This document shows, piece after piece, positions 1 through 9,640 of a stretch of 64,000 nt of DNA. Made by a program: the position numbers and the translations under genes. The notes under the pieces are model-generated. The model worked only from the letters and a program-made list of their open reading frames with translations, was not told the DNA's origin and searched no databases. Location of the stretch: positions 3,596,001-3,660,000 of the forward strand of contig NZ_CP073696.1 in the NCBI RefSeq assembly GCF_025264645.1, in the 5' to 3' direction. Each line of letters begins with the position of its first letter. The stretch's first letter is position 1. Origin of the DNA: Edaphobacter lichenicola (GTDB taxonomy: Bacteria; Acidobacteriota; Terriglobia; Terriglobales; Acidobacteriaceae).

Positions 1-2001
1 ACGGGACTGCTCTCATTTCCCGATCATGGCGGCAATCTCGGCGCTGCAAATCTTGCTATCAGCTTCAAGCCGCCGAACGGCCTGGGTCTTGAAATCGATG
101 CAGGAGTAGCGGCCGGTGGTGGTTACATATCGCTGGATCCGGCCAAGGGAGAGTATGCCGGGGTGCTCGACGTTTCGATTCTCGACATGGTTCAGGTGAA
201 GGTGATCGGCGTTATCGACACGATCATGCCGGATGGATCGACCGGCTTCGCGTTTTTGCTCATCATCACCTTCGATTTTCCGCCGATTCAGCTAGGGTTT
301 GGGTTCACGTTAAACGGAGTCGGTGGTTTAGGTGGTGTGAATCGCACCATGTCGATCGACGCGTTGCATGCGGGTTTCCGTGCTCATACGCTTGATACGA
401 TTCTGTTTCCGCCCGATCCGGTGGCGAATGCGCCGCAGATCATCAGCAATATTCGGTCGTTCTTTCCTGTCGCTCCTGGACGGTATGTCTTCGGTCCAAT
501 GTTCGAGCTTGGGTGGGGAACACCGACGCTTATCACGCTGGCGATCGGTGTCATTCTCGAAGTTCCAGATCCAATACGCATCGCTATTCTTGGCCTCATC
601 GATGCAGGTCTTCCTACAGAAGATGCACCGCTCATCGAACTCCACATTGATGTACTTGGCACCCTGGACTTCGGCACCAAGATGTTCGAGCTGGACGGTT
701 CGTTATACGACTCACGCGTCCTTATCTACGCTCTTGCGGGCGACCTCTTTTTTCGACTTTGCTGGGGAGACAATCCGATCTTTATCTTCTCGCTCGGTGG
801 TTTCAACCCTCACTTCAATACCGCCGGACTCGACATACCCAAACTGGTCAGGATGTCCGTCAGTATCGGCGATGGAGACAATCCGCGTATCAGCGCTAAC
901 AGCTATTTCGCCATCACTTCGAACTCTCTGCAGTTTGGCGCCAATGTCGAGGCATACGCCGCGGCAGGCGGCTTCGCGATTCACGGTTACCTCGGCTACG
1001 ACGTTCTCATCATCTACTCTCCTTTCTCTTTCGAGTTCGACTTCTCTGCCGGCTTCGATGTCTCGTACGATGGGCATTCTCTTCTCGGCCTCAACGTCGA
1101 TGGCCTCTTCTCTGGTCCGCAGCCATGGCACCTGCACGGCGATGCCAGCATCGATATCCTCTTCATCAGCGTCAGCGCATCGGTCGATCTGACGTGGGGC
1201 GACTCCACACCAGTTACACTCCCGTCGAAACCTGTTCTTCCAGACCTCCTCGCCGCCTTCGACGCTCCGAGCAACTGGAGCGCGGTCCTTCCCGACAACA
1301 CGGTGCAAGCCGTCTCTCTCTCTACACCAAAGCCCGACGACACCACGCTTCGCGTTCATCCTCTCGGTATCCTGAGCGTCAAAGAAAATGTAGTCCCTCT
1401 CGACATCGCGATTACACAATATGGCAACGCGACTCCCTCCGACGGCACTTTCTTCTCCATCAGCAATGTTCAAATCAACGCACAAGAAGAAGCCCGCACA
1501 CCATACAAGGACTACTTCGCGACTGGTCAGTTCCAGACACTGAGCGATGCCGATAAGCTCAGCCTCCCCAGCTTCGAGTACTACGACGCGGGTGTGAACA
1601 TCGGCTCCTCGCCCATCCTTACCGGTGCGGACTCGCCTCGCACAGTCGTCTACGAAGAGATACAAATCGACCCAACTAACTTCTCCACATTCAAGCGCTT
1701 TTATTCCATGAGCGCTACTGTCCATGCATCTCTTGTGCAGCAGGGCTCCGGCTATATGTCGGCCGTGAAGCACACAGGCTTCGCGAAGTACAAGCAAGCT
1801 TCTGCGCCAACACCGATTACCACCACCGATCCCGTCTTCGTTATCACCGGCGTAGACGATATGGTGATCCGCGCCGACATCGCGAATGCCTCTGGCACCT
1901 CGTACTTTGCCGCACGCGCGACTTTAGCAACTCACCTGGCTCTTCATCCCGAAGATGCTGACAACCTGCAGATCGTTCCGCTCCATGAGGTGGCCGCATG
2001 A
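1..2001 (+). CDS. DUF6603-like giant protein, C-terminal part (5' end outside window)
   Basis: The frame is open from base 1, so the start lies upstream; 666 codons are visible. A conserved-looking core sits near visible residues 95-170, with the motifs LGFGFTLNGVGGLGGVNRT and APGRYVFGPMFELGWGTPT, which I associate with the DUF6603 family (recalled, not searched). Residues about 270-400 are short alternating hydrophobic/polar strands rich in Gly, Phe and Asp, suggesting an extended beta-sheet. No transmembrane helix or C-terminal anchor is visible. Its stop TGA overlaps the next ATG by four bases (ATGA), so the two genes are probably translationally coupled. The biochemical role is unknown; as first visible member of a cassette of very large proteins it may be a structural component. 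The family call is moderate, the gene itself certain. Confidence 0.75.
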   Translation, partial: TGLLSFPDHGGNLGAANLAISFKPPNGLGLEIDAGVAAGGGYISLDPAKGEYAGVLDVSILDMVQVKVIGVIDTIMPDGSTGFAFLLIITFDFPPIQLGFGFTLNGVGGLGGVNRTMSIDALHAGFRAHTLDTILFPPDPVANAPQIISNIRSFFPVAPGRYVFGPMFELGWGTPTLITLAIGVILEVPDPIRIAILGLIDAGLPTEDAPLIELHIDVLGTLDFGTKMFELDGSLYDSRVLIYALAGDLFFRLCWGDNPIFIFSLGGFNPHFNTAGLDIPKLVRMSVSIGDGDNPRISANSYFAITSNSLQFGANVEAYAAAGGFAIHGYLGYDVLIIYSPFSFEFDFSAGFDVSYDGHSLLGLNVDGLFSGPQPWHLHGDASIDILFISVSASVDLTWGDSTPVTLPSKPVLPDLLAAFDAPSNWSAVLPDNTVQAVSLSTPKPDDTTLRVHPLGILSVKENVVPLDIAITQYGNATPSDGTFFSISNVQINAQEEARTPYKDYFATGQFQTLSDADKLSLPSFEYYDAGVNIGSSPILTGADSPRTVVYEEIQIDPTNFSTFKRFYSMSATVHASLVQQGSGYMSAVKHTGFAKYKQASAPTPITTTDPVFVITGVDDMVIRADIANASGTSYFAARATLATHLALHPEDADNLQIVPLHEVAA

Positions 2002-5000
2002 GCAATACTGCCCTCGCCCGCTACCACTTCCTCGCATGGACACGACGAGGTGTCGCCACCAGCATCAACCAACCCGATCAAGGTGAACTGCCGTCTCGAG
2101 CTAGCCTTAATGTTCAGCTTGCCATCTCTTCGCTCCTAGGTACGACAACCACTGTCACCAATGCCGATGCGAAGACCGTTGAGATCTTCGGCCCTGGCGA
2201 CGTGATTGGCATTGATCCACGCCACATCATCCGTACCGAACCGCGGAATTTCACGACAAATTACGAGCCAAACTATCTTTGTGGAATCGAATTCGACTCA
2301 CCAGATCTACCTTGGCTCTTTACTCCCGCTGCTCCCGTTGGCGATCGTCTCCGTCCCTGGATTGCTCTCATCGCTCTCAAGGCCGACGAGTTCACCTTCG
2401 TCACGACTCCACCAAATCCGCTGCCGGCAATTCAGATCACCACCCTGGCGCCACTCAATGAGCTTGCCGACTCATGGAACTGGGCACACACACAGATCAG
2501 CGGCGACACTCCCATCGCCGACGCCATGTCGTCTGCGCCGGGCACGGTCATCTCACGCCTCCTGTGCCCACGTCGACTCGATCCCGAGACCGGGTACACC
2601 GCCTTCCTCGTTCCTGCATTCGAGATCGGCCGTCAAGCCGGAATCGGCCAGGACATCTCCGCCGTTACACACTCCGACCCCGCATGGACGATCGCAGAAG
2701 GCCCCAACCAAACCTCCGTTCCGCTCACGCTCCCTTACTACTATCAGTTTCAGTTTCATACTAGCGATGCTGGTGACTTCGAATCACTGGTGCGCGCCCT
2801 GACACCGACTGTGCTGACAGATGGCGTGGGGAGCCGTCCGATGGATGTTGAACATGCGGAGGAAGGCATCCCATCGGCTGGGCCGCCGCTTGGCCTCGAG
2901 GGTGCTTTACGCAGCGTCAGCACCACCTCGACCGATTGGAAGGATCCAGACAAGACAGCTTTTCAAACGGCTGTACAGACTTTCATCAACCAACCCTCTG
3001 CCATGGTTGATGATCCGGCTAACCCTATTCCCGACGATCCAGTCATCGCCCCACCGATCTATGGCCGCTGGCATGCGGCTGTGCAAAGTGTTGACCGCAC
3101 CGCGCCGGGATGGGTCAACGACCTCAACCTTGATCCACGCAACCGTGCCGCTGGCGGTATGGGCACGCAGGTCATTCAAAAAGAACTCACGCAGGTGCTG
3201 GCCTCTGCCTGGCAACAAGTCGACGGCGTACTTGCTGCAAATCAAAAACTCCGGCAGGCACAACTTGCGCGTTCTGCACTACAGCAGGTCTACACACAAC
3301 ACTTTCAAATCATGCAGCCTGACACCGCGCTTCTATTGACAGCGCCGCTGCACTCGCGCCTCATGGCAAGCCCGATCACTATTCGCGCCACAATTCGTGC
3401 AAGCCGCGTTCCCGAGCGCATGCTCTCTCCCACGTTCCGCAGAGTTACACGACCTGTCAGAAGGCTCACGCCTGCGGTATCCTCCAGCGCTACACCCAGC
3501 ATCGCTGCTAAGCCCTCCATCCTGTCTCGAGTAAACTCCGGCGAACTGACGATCGTTCCAGCACCGAAGCCACCTGACGGGATGGTCTCCATCGATCAAA
3601 TCTCCGATCAGATTGCCTCAACCTCCGACCAGTCTCTCGCAAAGCACTGGAAGCTCTGGCTCATCTTGATCATCGTTGCCGCTATCGTCCTGGCCATCAT
3701 CGCAGGCTTCGCCATCGGACTGGCCGCTGCAGTTGCTGTCGCTGCTGCCGGCGCAGGAGCGGCCATCGCGTTGTGGAATAAAGCCAAGACCGCTCTTGCA
3801 AACGTAGCTCTCTCAAACGAGCTTCACGTCTCCGGCTTCACTCCGCAGATGGTTGCCTCTATCCCACAGAACACATCCTTCCAGATCGTCGCAGCTGGAG
3901 TTGCGCCGCCCACCACATCCACGGGCACAGCCGACACGGCTGCCGCCGTTCAATTCCGTTCCGCCACCTCTGATTTGTTCACCTACGTACAGGCTCTCCC
4001 CATCGACGCACCGCAAGCCCCGCCGCTCGACCTCGTCTCCCTTAAAACCACATTGATGCTGCGTCTCAATCCGGCCATCACCGTGCCGCGAAGGATCAAC
4101 TCTCTTATCAATCTATCGACGCTGGTTCCATGGAAGCCTCTCGATCCGATAGCTCCCATCATGGCAGCTCCCTCGTTCACACAGCCGATGTATGCACCCC
4201 TCCGCGACCTCGATCAGCAATACGTTCTTCCCGGCGTCGACCTCGTCCCTCAAAATTCAGTCGGCCTCGTCATCTCGAATCACGCCTTCATCGAGGCGTA
4301 CATGGTTGGCCTCAATCACGAGATGGCTCGCCAACTTCTGTGGAACGATTACCCCACCGATCAACGCGGCAGCTACTTCCGCCAGTTCTGGGACGTGAGC
4401 TCGTACGTTCCAGAACCCGGTGATCCTACCGATCCCGCCGCGCTCAGCGAGCTGCTCAAAGATATTCCGCCTATAAACACATGGCCTCTCACCGTTCCAC
4501 TGGGAGATCATCCCAACCGTACCGACGTCCCGCTCGATAATGTCGTCCTGCTGGTTCGCGGCGAGATCTTCAAGCGTTATCCCAACGCAGTCGTCTTCGC
4601 CGCCAAAGCTATCCGCACGGGCAACACACTCGACATAGACGAGTCTGACGACAGCGCCTACAAGTACCACATCTTCCGCGGCGAACTCTCTGACGACATC
4701 ACCTTCCTCGGTTTCAACCTCAGCAAAGAAGATGCGCGCGGCGGCACGGCAGACGCACCTTACGGCTATTTCTTCGTTTTTCAGCAACAGCCGTCGGAGC
4801 CCCGCTTCGGCCTTGAGCCCACCGAAGCCACCAACCCCACCACGCTTTGGGCAGATCTTGCCTGGACAAACTTCGGCCCAACACCCGCAGGTGGCGGCAT
4901 CTACCAGCTCCCTGACCTTGGATTGAGCACTCGCGCCATGATCATCAAAAAGAACCCATGGCGTCTCTCCTCACAAGTGTTCAACTTCGTCGTCTCGAAC

Positions 5001-5186
5001 AACGCGATCCCAAACATTCTTTCCCCGGCTATCTCTCCGGCTCGGACCGCCATCGCCGCCGACGCGAACAATCCCAACGACCCCAACAACAAGTGGGGTG
5101 TCAACAGCGCGCAGACCGCATACATTCTCCTGCGCCTTCCCTTTAGAGTTCTCATTCACGCGGACCTTATGTTGCCAACACAATGA
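1998..5186 (+). CDS. Large conserved-looking protein with central membrane segment (cassette gene 2)
   Basis: 1062 aa, function not recognised. Start ATG overlaps the previous stop and its own TGA overlaps the next ATG, both by four bases. Residues about 553-595 form one long hydrophobic stretch (LWLILIIVAAIVLAIIAGFA followed by an Ala/Gly/Val run), the only membrane-like part, placed in the middle of an otherwise soluble, Pro-rich protein. A dense motif lies at residues 772-802 (NHEMARQLLWNDYPTDQRGS, then YFRQFWD), the sort of charged/aromatic cluster expected of a conserved fold or active site. No signal peptide is seen at the N-terminus. A single mid-chain hydrophobic hairpin could insert in the inner membrane or be buried in an assembly. 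Context says it works with its three large neighbours. Confidence 0.8.
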   Translation: MSNTALARYHFLAWTRRGVATSINQPDQGELPSRASLNVQLAISSLLGTTTTVTNADAKTVEIFGPGDVIGIDPRHIIRTEPRNFTTNYEPNYLCGIEFDSPDLPWLFTPAAPVGDRLRPWIALIALKADEFTFVTTPPNPLPAIQITTLAPLNELADSWNWAHTQISGDTPIADAMSSAPGTVISRLLCPRRLDPETGYTAFLVPAFEIGRQAGIGQDISAVTHSDPAWTIAEGPNQTSVPLTLPYYYQFQFHTSDAGDFESLVRALTPTVLTDGVGSRPMDVEHAEEGIPSAGPPLGLEGALRSVSTTSTDWKDPDKTAFQTAVQTFINQPSAMVDDPANPIPDDPVIAPPIYGRWHAAVQSVDRTAPGWVNDLNLDPRNRAAGGMGTQVIQKELTQVLASAWQQVDGVLAANQKLRQAQLARSALQQVYTQHFQIMQPDTALLLTAPLHSRLMASPITIRATIRASRVPERMLSPTFRRVTRPVRRLTPAVSSSATPSIAAKPSILSRVNSGELTIVPAPKPPDGMVSIDQISDQIASTSDQSLAKHWKLWLILIIVAAIVLAIIAGFAIGLAAAVAVAAAGAGAAIALWNKAKTALANVALSNELHVSGFTPQMVASIPQNTSFQIVAAGVAPPTTSTGTADTAAAVQFRSATSDLFTYVQALPIDAPQAPPLDLVSLKTTLMLRLNPAITVPRRINSLINLSTLVPWKPLDPIAPIMAAPSFTQPMYAPLRDLDQQYVLPGVDLVPQNSVGLVISNHAFIEAYMVGLNHEMARQLLWNDYPTDQRGSYFRQFWDVSSYVPEPGDPTDPAALSELLKDIPPINTWPLTVPLGDHPNRTDVPLDNVVLLVRGEIFKRYPNAVVFAAKAIRTGNTLDIDESDDSAYKYHIFRGELSDDITFLGFNLSKEDARGGTADAPYGYFFVFQQQPSEPRFGLEPTEATNPTTLWADLAWTNFGPTPAGGGIYQLPDLGLSTRAMIIKKNPWRLSSQVFNFVVSNNAIPNILSPAISPARTAIAADANNPNDPNNKWGVNSAQTAYILLRLPFRVLIHADLMLPTQ

Positions 5187-8100
5187 ATACAACCTTCAAA
5201 TCGCCGCAGAGCGCAATCACTGACGTCATAGATGTCAGCAACATAGGTCTGCCTCGGGGGCTCGACGCACAGACGCCCTTGCTCATGCTGCCTGTCAACA
5301 TCGAAACGCGCTTCATGTCTAGCGGCGACACGAACGAGCTCTGGGTTCGCATCTATCCCGATCAAATCGCCATCAACTCGCACGAGCCCGAGCTCACCAT
5401 ACAAGAGATAGCTGACGGCCAAAGCTACTGGAATACCGTGTGGGCCGCTGGCCTCCCATCACCGACTCTCGATGCAGTTCAAGCTCCGTGGCGTGGCCTT
5501 GCCTCTCTCTATGGCGCACCCCGAGCCGCCTGGATCGCCTTGCAGATGACGCCAACCAATCTGTCATCACAGCCGACTGCGAGCACACCTGCCGGATCTA
5601 CGCCAACTCCCACTCCAATCTTTCCAACGCCACCTACACGCGACAGTTCATGGCAGAAGACTGCTTTCGCCGCCGCTCTCCCCGACGCATGGACTGTCGT
5701 CCTGGTCTCCGAAACTACTAACTCCACCTTCCGCAGCGGTCCAGTTACTCCCGATCTTGCAGTGGGCCTAACGCCGGGAGCCGGCTCCTTCCCTCCAGGA
5801 TCGCCAGTCGATGCAAACCTCCAGTGGCTCGTCGACTTCAATCAAGCCCTTGCCGCCGGCATGGCCCTGAAAATCCCGCTCACTCCCGAGCAACGCAGCA
5901 CCGGCTTTGATCAAGTCTTTGTCTACGGACTACGCAGTAAGGGAAATGCCGCCGAGTTTTCCAATCTCATCGAAGCCCATCACTACACAGACGGCTTCGC
6001 GCTTGTTCCTCAAGGCTCGCCCACGAACAACACCACCGATGCGAGCTCTGCATTCTCCCGCAAAGATCCGACCTTTGACATCAGCTTCGCGGTGGAACGG
6101 CAAGACTCACTTGACGCAGCGTCAAACTCCGACGGCAACATCTTCGCCTCGCTGCTTGGCCTCGATCCAAAAATTCTCGCTCACGTCCAGTACGCAGACG
6201 GCATCGATCAGCAGAGCTCCGCAGACTCTGTCACTGCGCTATGGCCCTCTACCTTGGGCTACTTCCTCTCACAGATGATGTCCAACGTCTTCAGCGTCGA
6301 CCAGATCGAAGATGCGCGTCAGTATGTCCTCGCCAATGTATCTCCACGGGGGACCATCCCCGCGTTTCGGACCGGCCAAACTCCATACGGTGTGCTCCCC
6401 GTCACCTCGCTCAAACGGTACAAGCCAACGCAAACTCGCACCGCTGCTCCCTCCATTGAAGCGCCTCTCGTCGACTGCATTCAACGCCTCTGGCCGGTCT
6501 GGCTGCAAAGCTCCGCCACAGCTCCACACATGCAAAACAGCGGCGATCCAGATCAACAGCTCACGAGCGTCCTAGGCATGGATGCGAGCTCCATGGCCTT
6601 TCGCGGCCGCACCGTCCTGGGAGATGACTTCCTCTGGAACTATCTGAATCTTCTTCGCACCCCCACCACCACCGAACAGTCGTGGTGGACCTCACATCTT
6701 GTCGCGGGACGTCAGGCGCTGAACTACTTCGGCTACAACACATGGGACCCGCGCCTCATTCACCTCGGAATGGCCCCCACCAACTTTCCCATTCCATTTC
6801 CCACCGTACAAACTCCACCATTATCAGAGACAGATCCTCTCGCGAATGATGCAGATCTTGGTGGCGGTGTGAAGGCCAACTACATCGAGTGGCTCCGCCG
6901 AGCTGCCATCGATGACATCCGCGCGGAAAACTATCCTGGCCCTAAACCCACATCTCTTCTCTACAAGATCCTGCGTCAATCCGTTCTTCTCGACTACGTC
7001 ACGCTCGCGACCAACACAGAGCTTCTAACCGGCCGTGTCATCGCATCACAGCTTCGCGAAACCGAAATCGTGGGTATCCCTCCTGCGCAGCCAGCGCCTC
7101 AACCACCTGTCAGCCCATGGGAGATTCTTGCACGCCCGTCCGAGCCCAATCCCGCGCTCACATGGGCGCAATATTTGGTTGCTGTCGATCCCACGCCTGA
7201 ATCCCCATACGCACGCCTCACCGACTTGCGAAATAGTCTCGACCGTCTCGCGAAGCTTCCAACCGCAGAACTCGATCGCCTCCTCACGGAGTTCCTCGAC
7301 TCCTGCAGCCATCGCCTCGACGTCTGGGCCTCCGCTGTTGCAAATGCGTTGCTAGCTCGCACTCGTCATAACCAAGTTAACGACATTCACCTTGGAGCCT
7401 TCGGCTGGGTCGAGCAAGTGCACGCTTCAGCGGTTGGTATTCCCATCCAGGGTCCCGAACTTGCCAGCGTCCAAAGCACAGACCGCCTTCGCTCCCAACG
7501 CATCAACGCTACGTCAGTCCTGCCAACACCCATCCAGCCCGCGACCGACAACGGCGGCTTCATCTTTGCGCCCTCGTTCGAGCAGGCACGCACTGCCGCG
7601 ATCCTTCGCAACGGTTACATGACTCACAAAGGTACTGCCGACGAAGGCCTTCTCTCGCTGGACATCTCCTCCGATCGCGTTCGCAAAGCTCTCTATCTTC
7701 TGGATGGCGTTCGCCAGGGTCAAAGTCTCAGCGCACTCCTCGGCTACCTCTTCGAGAACGGCCTCCACGATCTCAATCTCGACAAGTACACTCAGCCCTT
7801 CCGCGATCTCTTCCCAGTCGTCGCCAATCAGCTCACCCCGTCGAGTAATCCCAGTGAATCTGTCGCCGCCTCCAACGTCGTCGATGGTGTTGCTCTCGCC
7901 GCCGCCTTCGAGAAAGGAACATTTGATGCTGGTGGAAACTGGGGTGCGGGGCTTCCGCCTGCAGGCTCCGACCAAACCTCAGTTCTCACTCTGCTCAAAA
8001 CGATCGATGACTATTCCGACGCACTAGGCGACATATCCATCGCCGAAGCAGTCTTTCAGATCGTTCGCGGTAACTACGGTCGTGCCGGTGGCCTAATGGA

Positions 8101-9640
8101 CGCTATCTCCAAAGGCGACCGGCCACCTGACCCCGATATCGTCACCACTCCCCGTGGAGGACTTGATCTCACTCATCGCGTGAACCTTCTCTTCGCGGGT
8201 GCGCCTACATACGCCGCTTCGTGGAGCGCTGTTACCAAACATCCGAGAGCACTTGCCGAACCCGCACTCGACTCTTGGCTCAGCCAGATCCTTCCGAATC
8301 CGGCGCAAGTCGCCTGCACGGTTAAATACGAACTCGCTGGCCTCAGCCACACTTCCACAGTTCACTTGTCCGACCTCGAGGTCGGCCCACTCGACTGTCT
8401 TTCGATGGCCGACAGCGCCGAAGTCCCGCAACAATCCGAATTGGAATCACGCATCCTTCAATTCGCCCTGCCCGCAGGCGCGAGTAGCCAACAGATTGAC
8501 TACACTGCACCCGTCGCCAACATCGCCTTCCCAGACTTCTTCTTCCTCGTCGCCTCGCTCCAATCACTCATCGGCTCCTCCCGCGCACTCACTCCACAAG
8601 ACCTCACCGTCCCCGAGAAAAAAGCCGAAGACCTAGGCGGCGCTGTCGACCTGACTAATCTGCAAACACGAGCCTCTGCTGCGGCCTTGCAGCTCAGCAA
8701 CGCCGTAGCTGCACTAACAACAGCTATTGGTGGAGGTTCCGCATCTGCTATCCGCACAGCACTCCAAACCTGCAGCTTCTTTGGCGTGCCCGGTTCTGTT
8801 CCATCTTCAATCGGGAACTCGGCCCTAGCCGATCAGGCGGCCGCAGTCCTGAAGACTCTGCAACCTCGATCCACTCAAGCCTCGTCCGTCAACATCCCTA
8901 CGGCTACGCAGGCCGACATCCTCACTGTCTTCAGCTCCGTCTTCGGCGCAAACTTCACCATCCTCCCGCGATTCACTCCGCCCGACGCTGCGAACCTGCA
9001 GAGTGCCTTCACGCAATCCGCCTCCCTCGTTGCGTCTGACCCAGTTGCTCCATCGCGCTGGCTCAACCAGCTCACACACATTCGCCCGGCCATCTCCAAG
9101 CTCGATACCGTTCTCTCACTTGCACAAATTCTTAGCGGCAATACATCTACTCCTCAGCCTCTTCTCGGCCAACTCCCATTGCAGGCCGGCGATCGCTGGC
9201 TAGGCCTTCCCATCGACCCCAGCAATCCACCGAACAAAGGCCGCGTCGCCTTCGCCTGCATCACACAAGGCGATCCAACGACACAAACTCCATACGCCGG
9301 CCTTCTTTTCGACGAGTGGCCTGAGCGCATCCCCAGCACCGACGAGCGTGCCGCAGTGGCGTTCCACTATGAACGCCCCAAAGCGCGCGCTCCTCAAACT
9401 CTCCTCCTCGCTGTCTGCCCCGACAACCGCGCCACCTGGGATGACGACCTTGTCACTGGCACCATTCAGGAAGCCCTCGAGTTAGCCAAGATTCGCACGG
9501 TCGATCTCGACAGTGTTCTCCGTGTTGGGCAGATCCTCCCCGCTCTTTACTTCGCACTCAACCTCCAGGGCGCGACGGTCTCCACTAACTTCACTCGCTT
9601 CGATGAGACGAGCCTCCATGCCACTTCAATCCTTCGTTGA
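5183..9640 (+). CDS. Very large protein of unknown function (cassette gene 3)
   Basis: 1485 aa, the largest member of the cassette; function not recognised. It starts at an ATG overlapping the previous stop by four bases. A compact motif, PRGTIPAFRTGQTPYGVLP, is at residues 388-406; I have a weak memory of similar PAxRxGxQPYGxLP signatures in large uncharacterised bacterial proteins. A Pro/Thr-rich linker lies at about residues 128-155, and the C-terminal third is Ser/Ala/Leu-rich and predicted helical. No signal peptide, transmembrane helix, nucleotide-binding or protease motif is visible. The 3' end overlaps the following gene by 23 nt. Tight packing of four giant genes argues for a stoichiometric complex. 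Confidence 0.8.
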   Translation: MNTTFKSPQSAITDVIDVSNIGLPRGLDAQTPLLMLPVNIETRFMSSGDTNELWVRIYPDQIAINSHEPELTIQEIADGQSYWNTVWAAGLPSPTLDAVQAPWRGLASLYGAPRAAWIALQMTPTNLSSQPTASTPAGSTPTPTPIFPTPPTRDSSWQKTAFAAALPDAWTVVLVSETTNSTFRSGPVTPDLAVGLTPGAGSFPPGSPVDANLQWLVDFNQALAAGMALKIPLTPEQRSTGFDQVFVYGLRSKGNAAEFSNLIEAHHYTDGFALVPQGSPTNNTTDASSAFSRKDPTFDISFAVERQDSLDAASNSDGNIFASLLGLDPKILAHVQYADGIDQQSSADSVTALWPSTLGYFLSQMMSNVFSVDQIEDARQYVLANVSPRGTIPAFRTGQTPYGVLPVTSLKRYKPTQTRTAAPSIEAPLVDCIQRLWPVWLQSSATAPHMQNSGDPDQQLTSVLGMDASSMAFRGRTVLGDDFLWNYLNLLRTPTTTEQSWWTSHLVAGRQALNYFGYNTWDPRLIHLGMAPTNFPIPFPTVQTPPLSETDPLANDADLGGGVKANYIEWLRRAAIDDIRAENYPGPKPTSLLYKILRQSVLLDYVTLATNTELLTGRVIASQLRETEIVGIPPAQPAPQPPVSPWEILARPSEPNPALTWAQYLVAVDPTPESPYARLTDLRNSLDRLAKLPTAELDRLLTEFLDSCSHRLDVWASAVANALLARTRHNQVNDIHLGAFGWVEQVHASAVGIPIQGPELASVQSTDRLRSQRINATSVLPTPIQPATDNGGFIFAPSFEQARTAAILRNGYMTHKGTADEGLLSLDISSDRVRKALYLLDGVRQGQSLSALLGYLFENGLHDLNLDKYTQPFRDLFPVVANQLTPSSNPSESVAASNVVDGVALAAAFEKGTFDAGGNWGAGLPPAGSDQTSVLTLLKTIDDYSDALGDISIAEAVFQIVRGNYGRAGGLMDAISKGDRPPDPDIVTTPRGGLDLTHRVNLLFAGAPTYAASWSAVTKHPRALAEPALDSWLSQILPNPAQVACTVKYELAGLSHTSTVHLSDLEVGPLDCLSMADSAEVPQQSELESRILQFALPAGASSQQIDYTAPVANIAFPDFFFLVASLQSLIGSSRALTPQDLTVPEKKAEDLGGAVDLTNLQTRASAAALQLSNAVAALTTAIGGGSASAIRTALQTCSFFGVPGSVPSSIGNSALADQAAAVLKTLQPRSTQASSVNIPTATQADILTVFSSVFGANFTILPRFTPPDAANLQSAFTQSASLVASDPVAPSRWLNQLTHIRPAISKLDTVLSLAQILSGNTSTPQPLLGQLPLQAGDRWLGLPIDPSNPPNKGRVAFACITQGDPTTQTPYAGLLFDEWPERIPSTDERAAVAFHYERPKARAPQTLLLAVCPDNRATWDDDLVTGTIQEALELAKIRTVDLDSVLRVGQILPALYFALNLQGATVSTNFTRFDETSLHATSILR

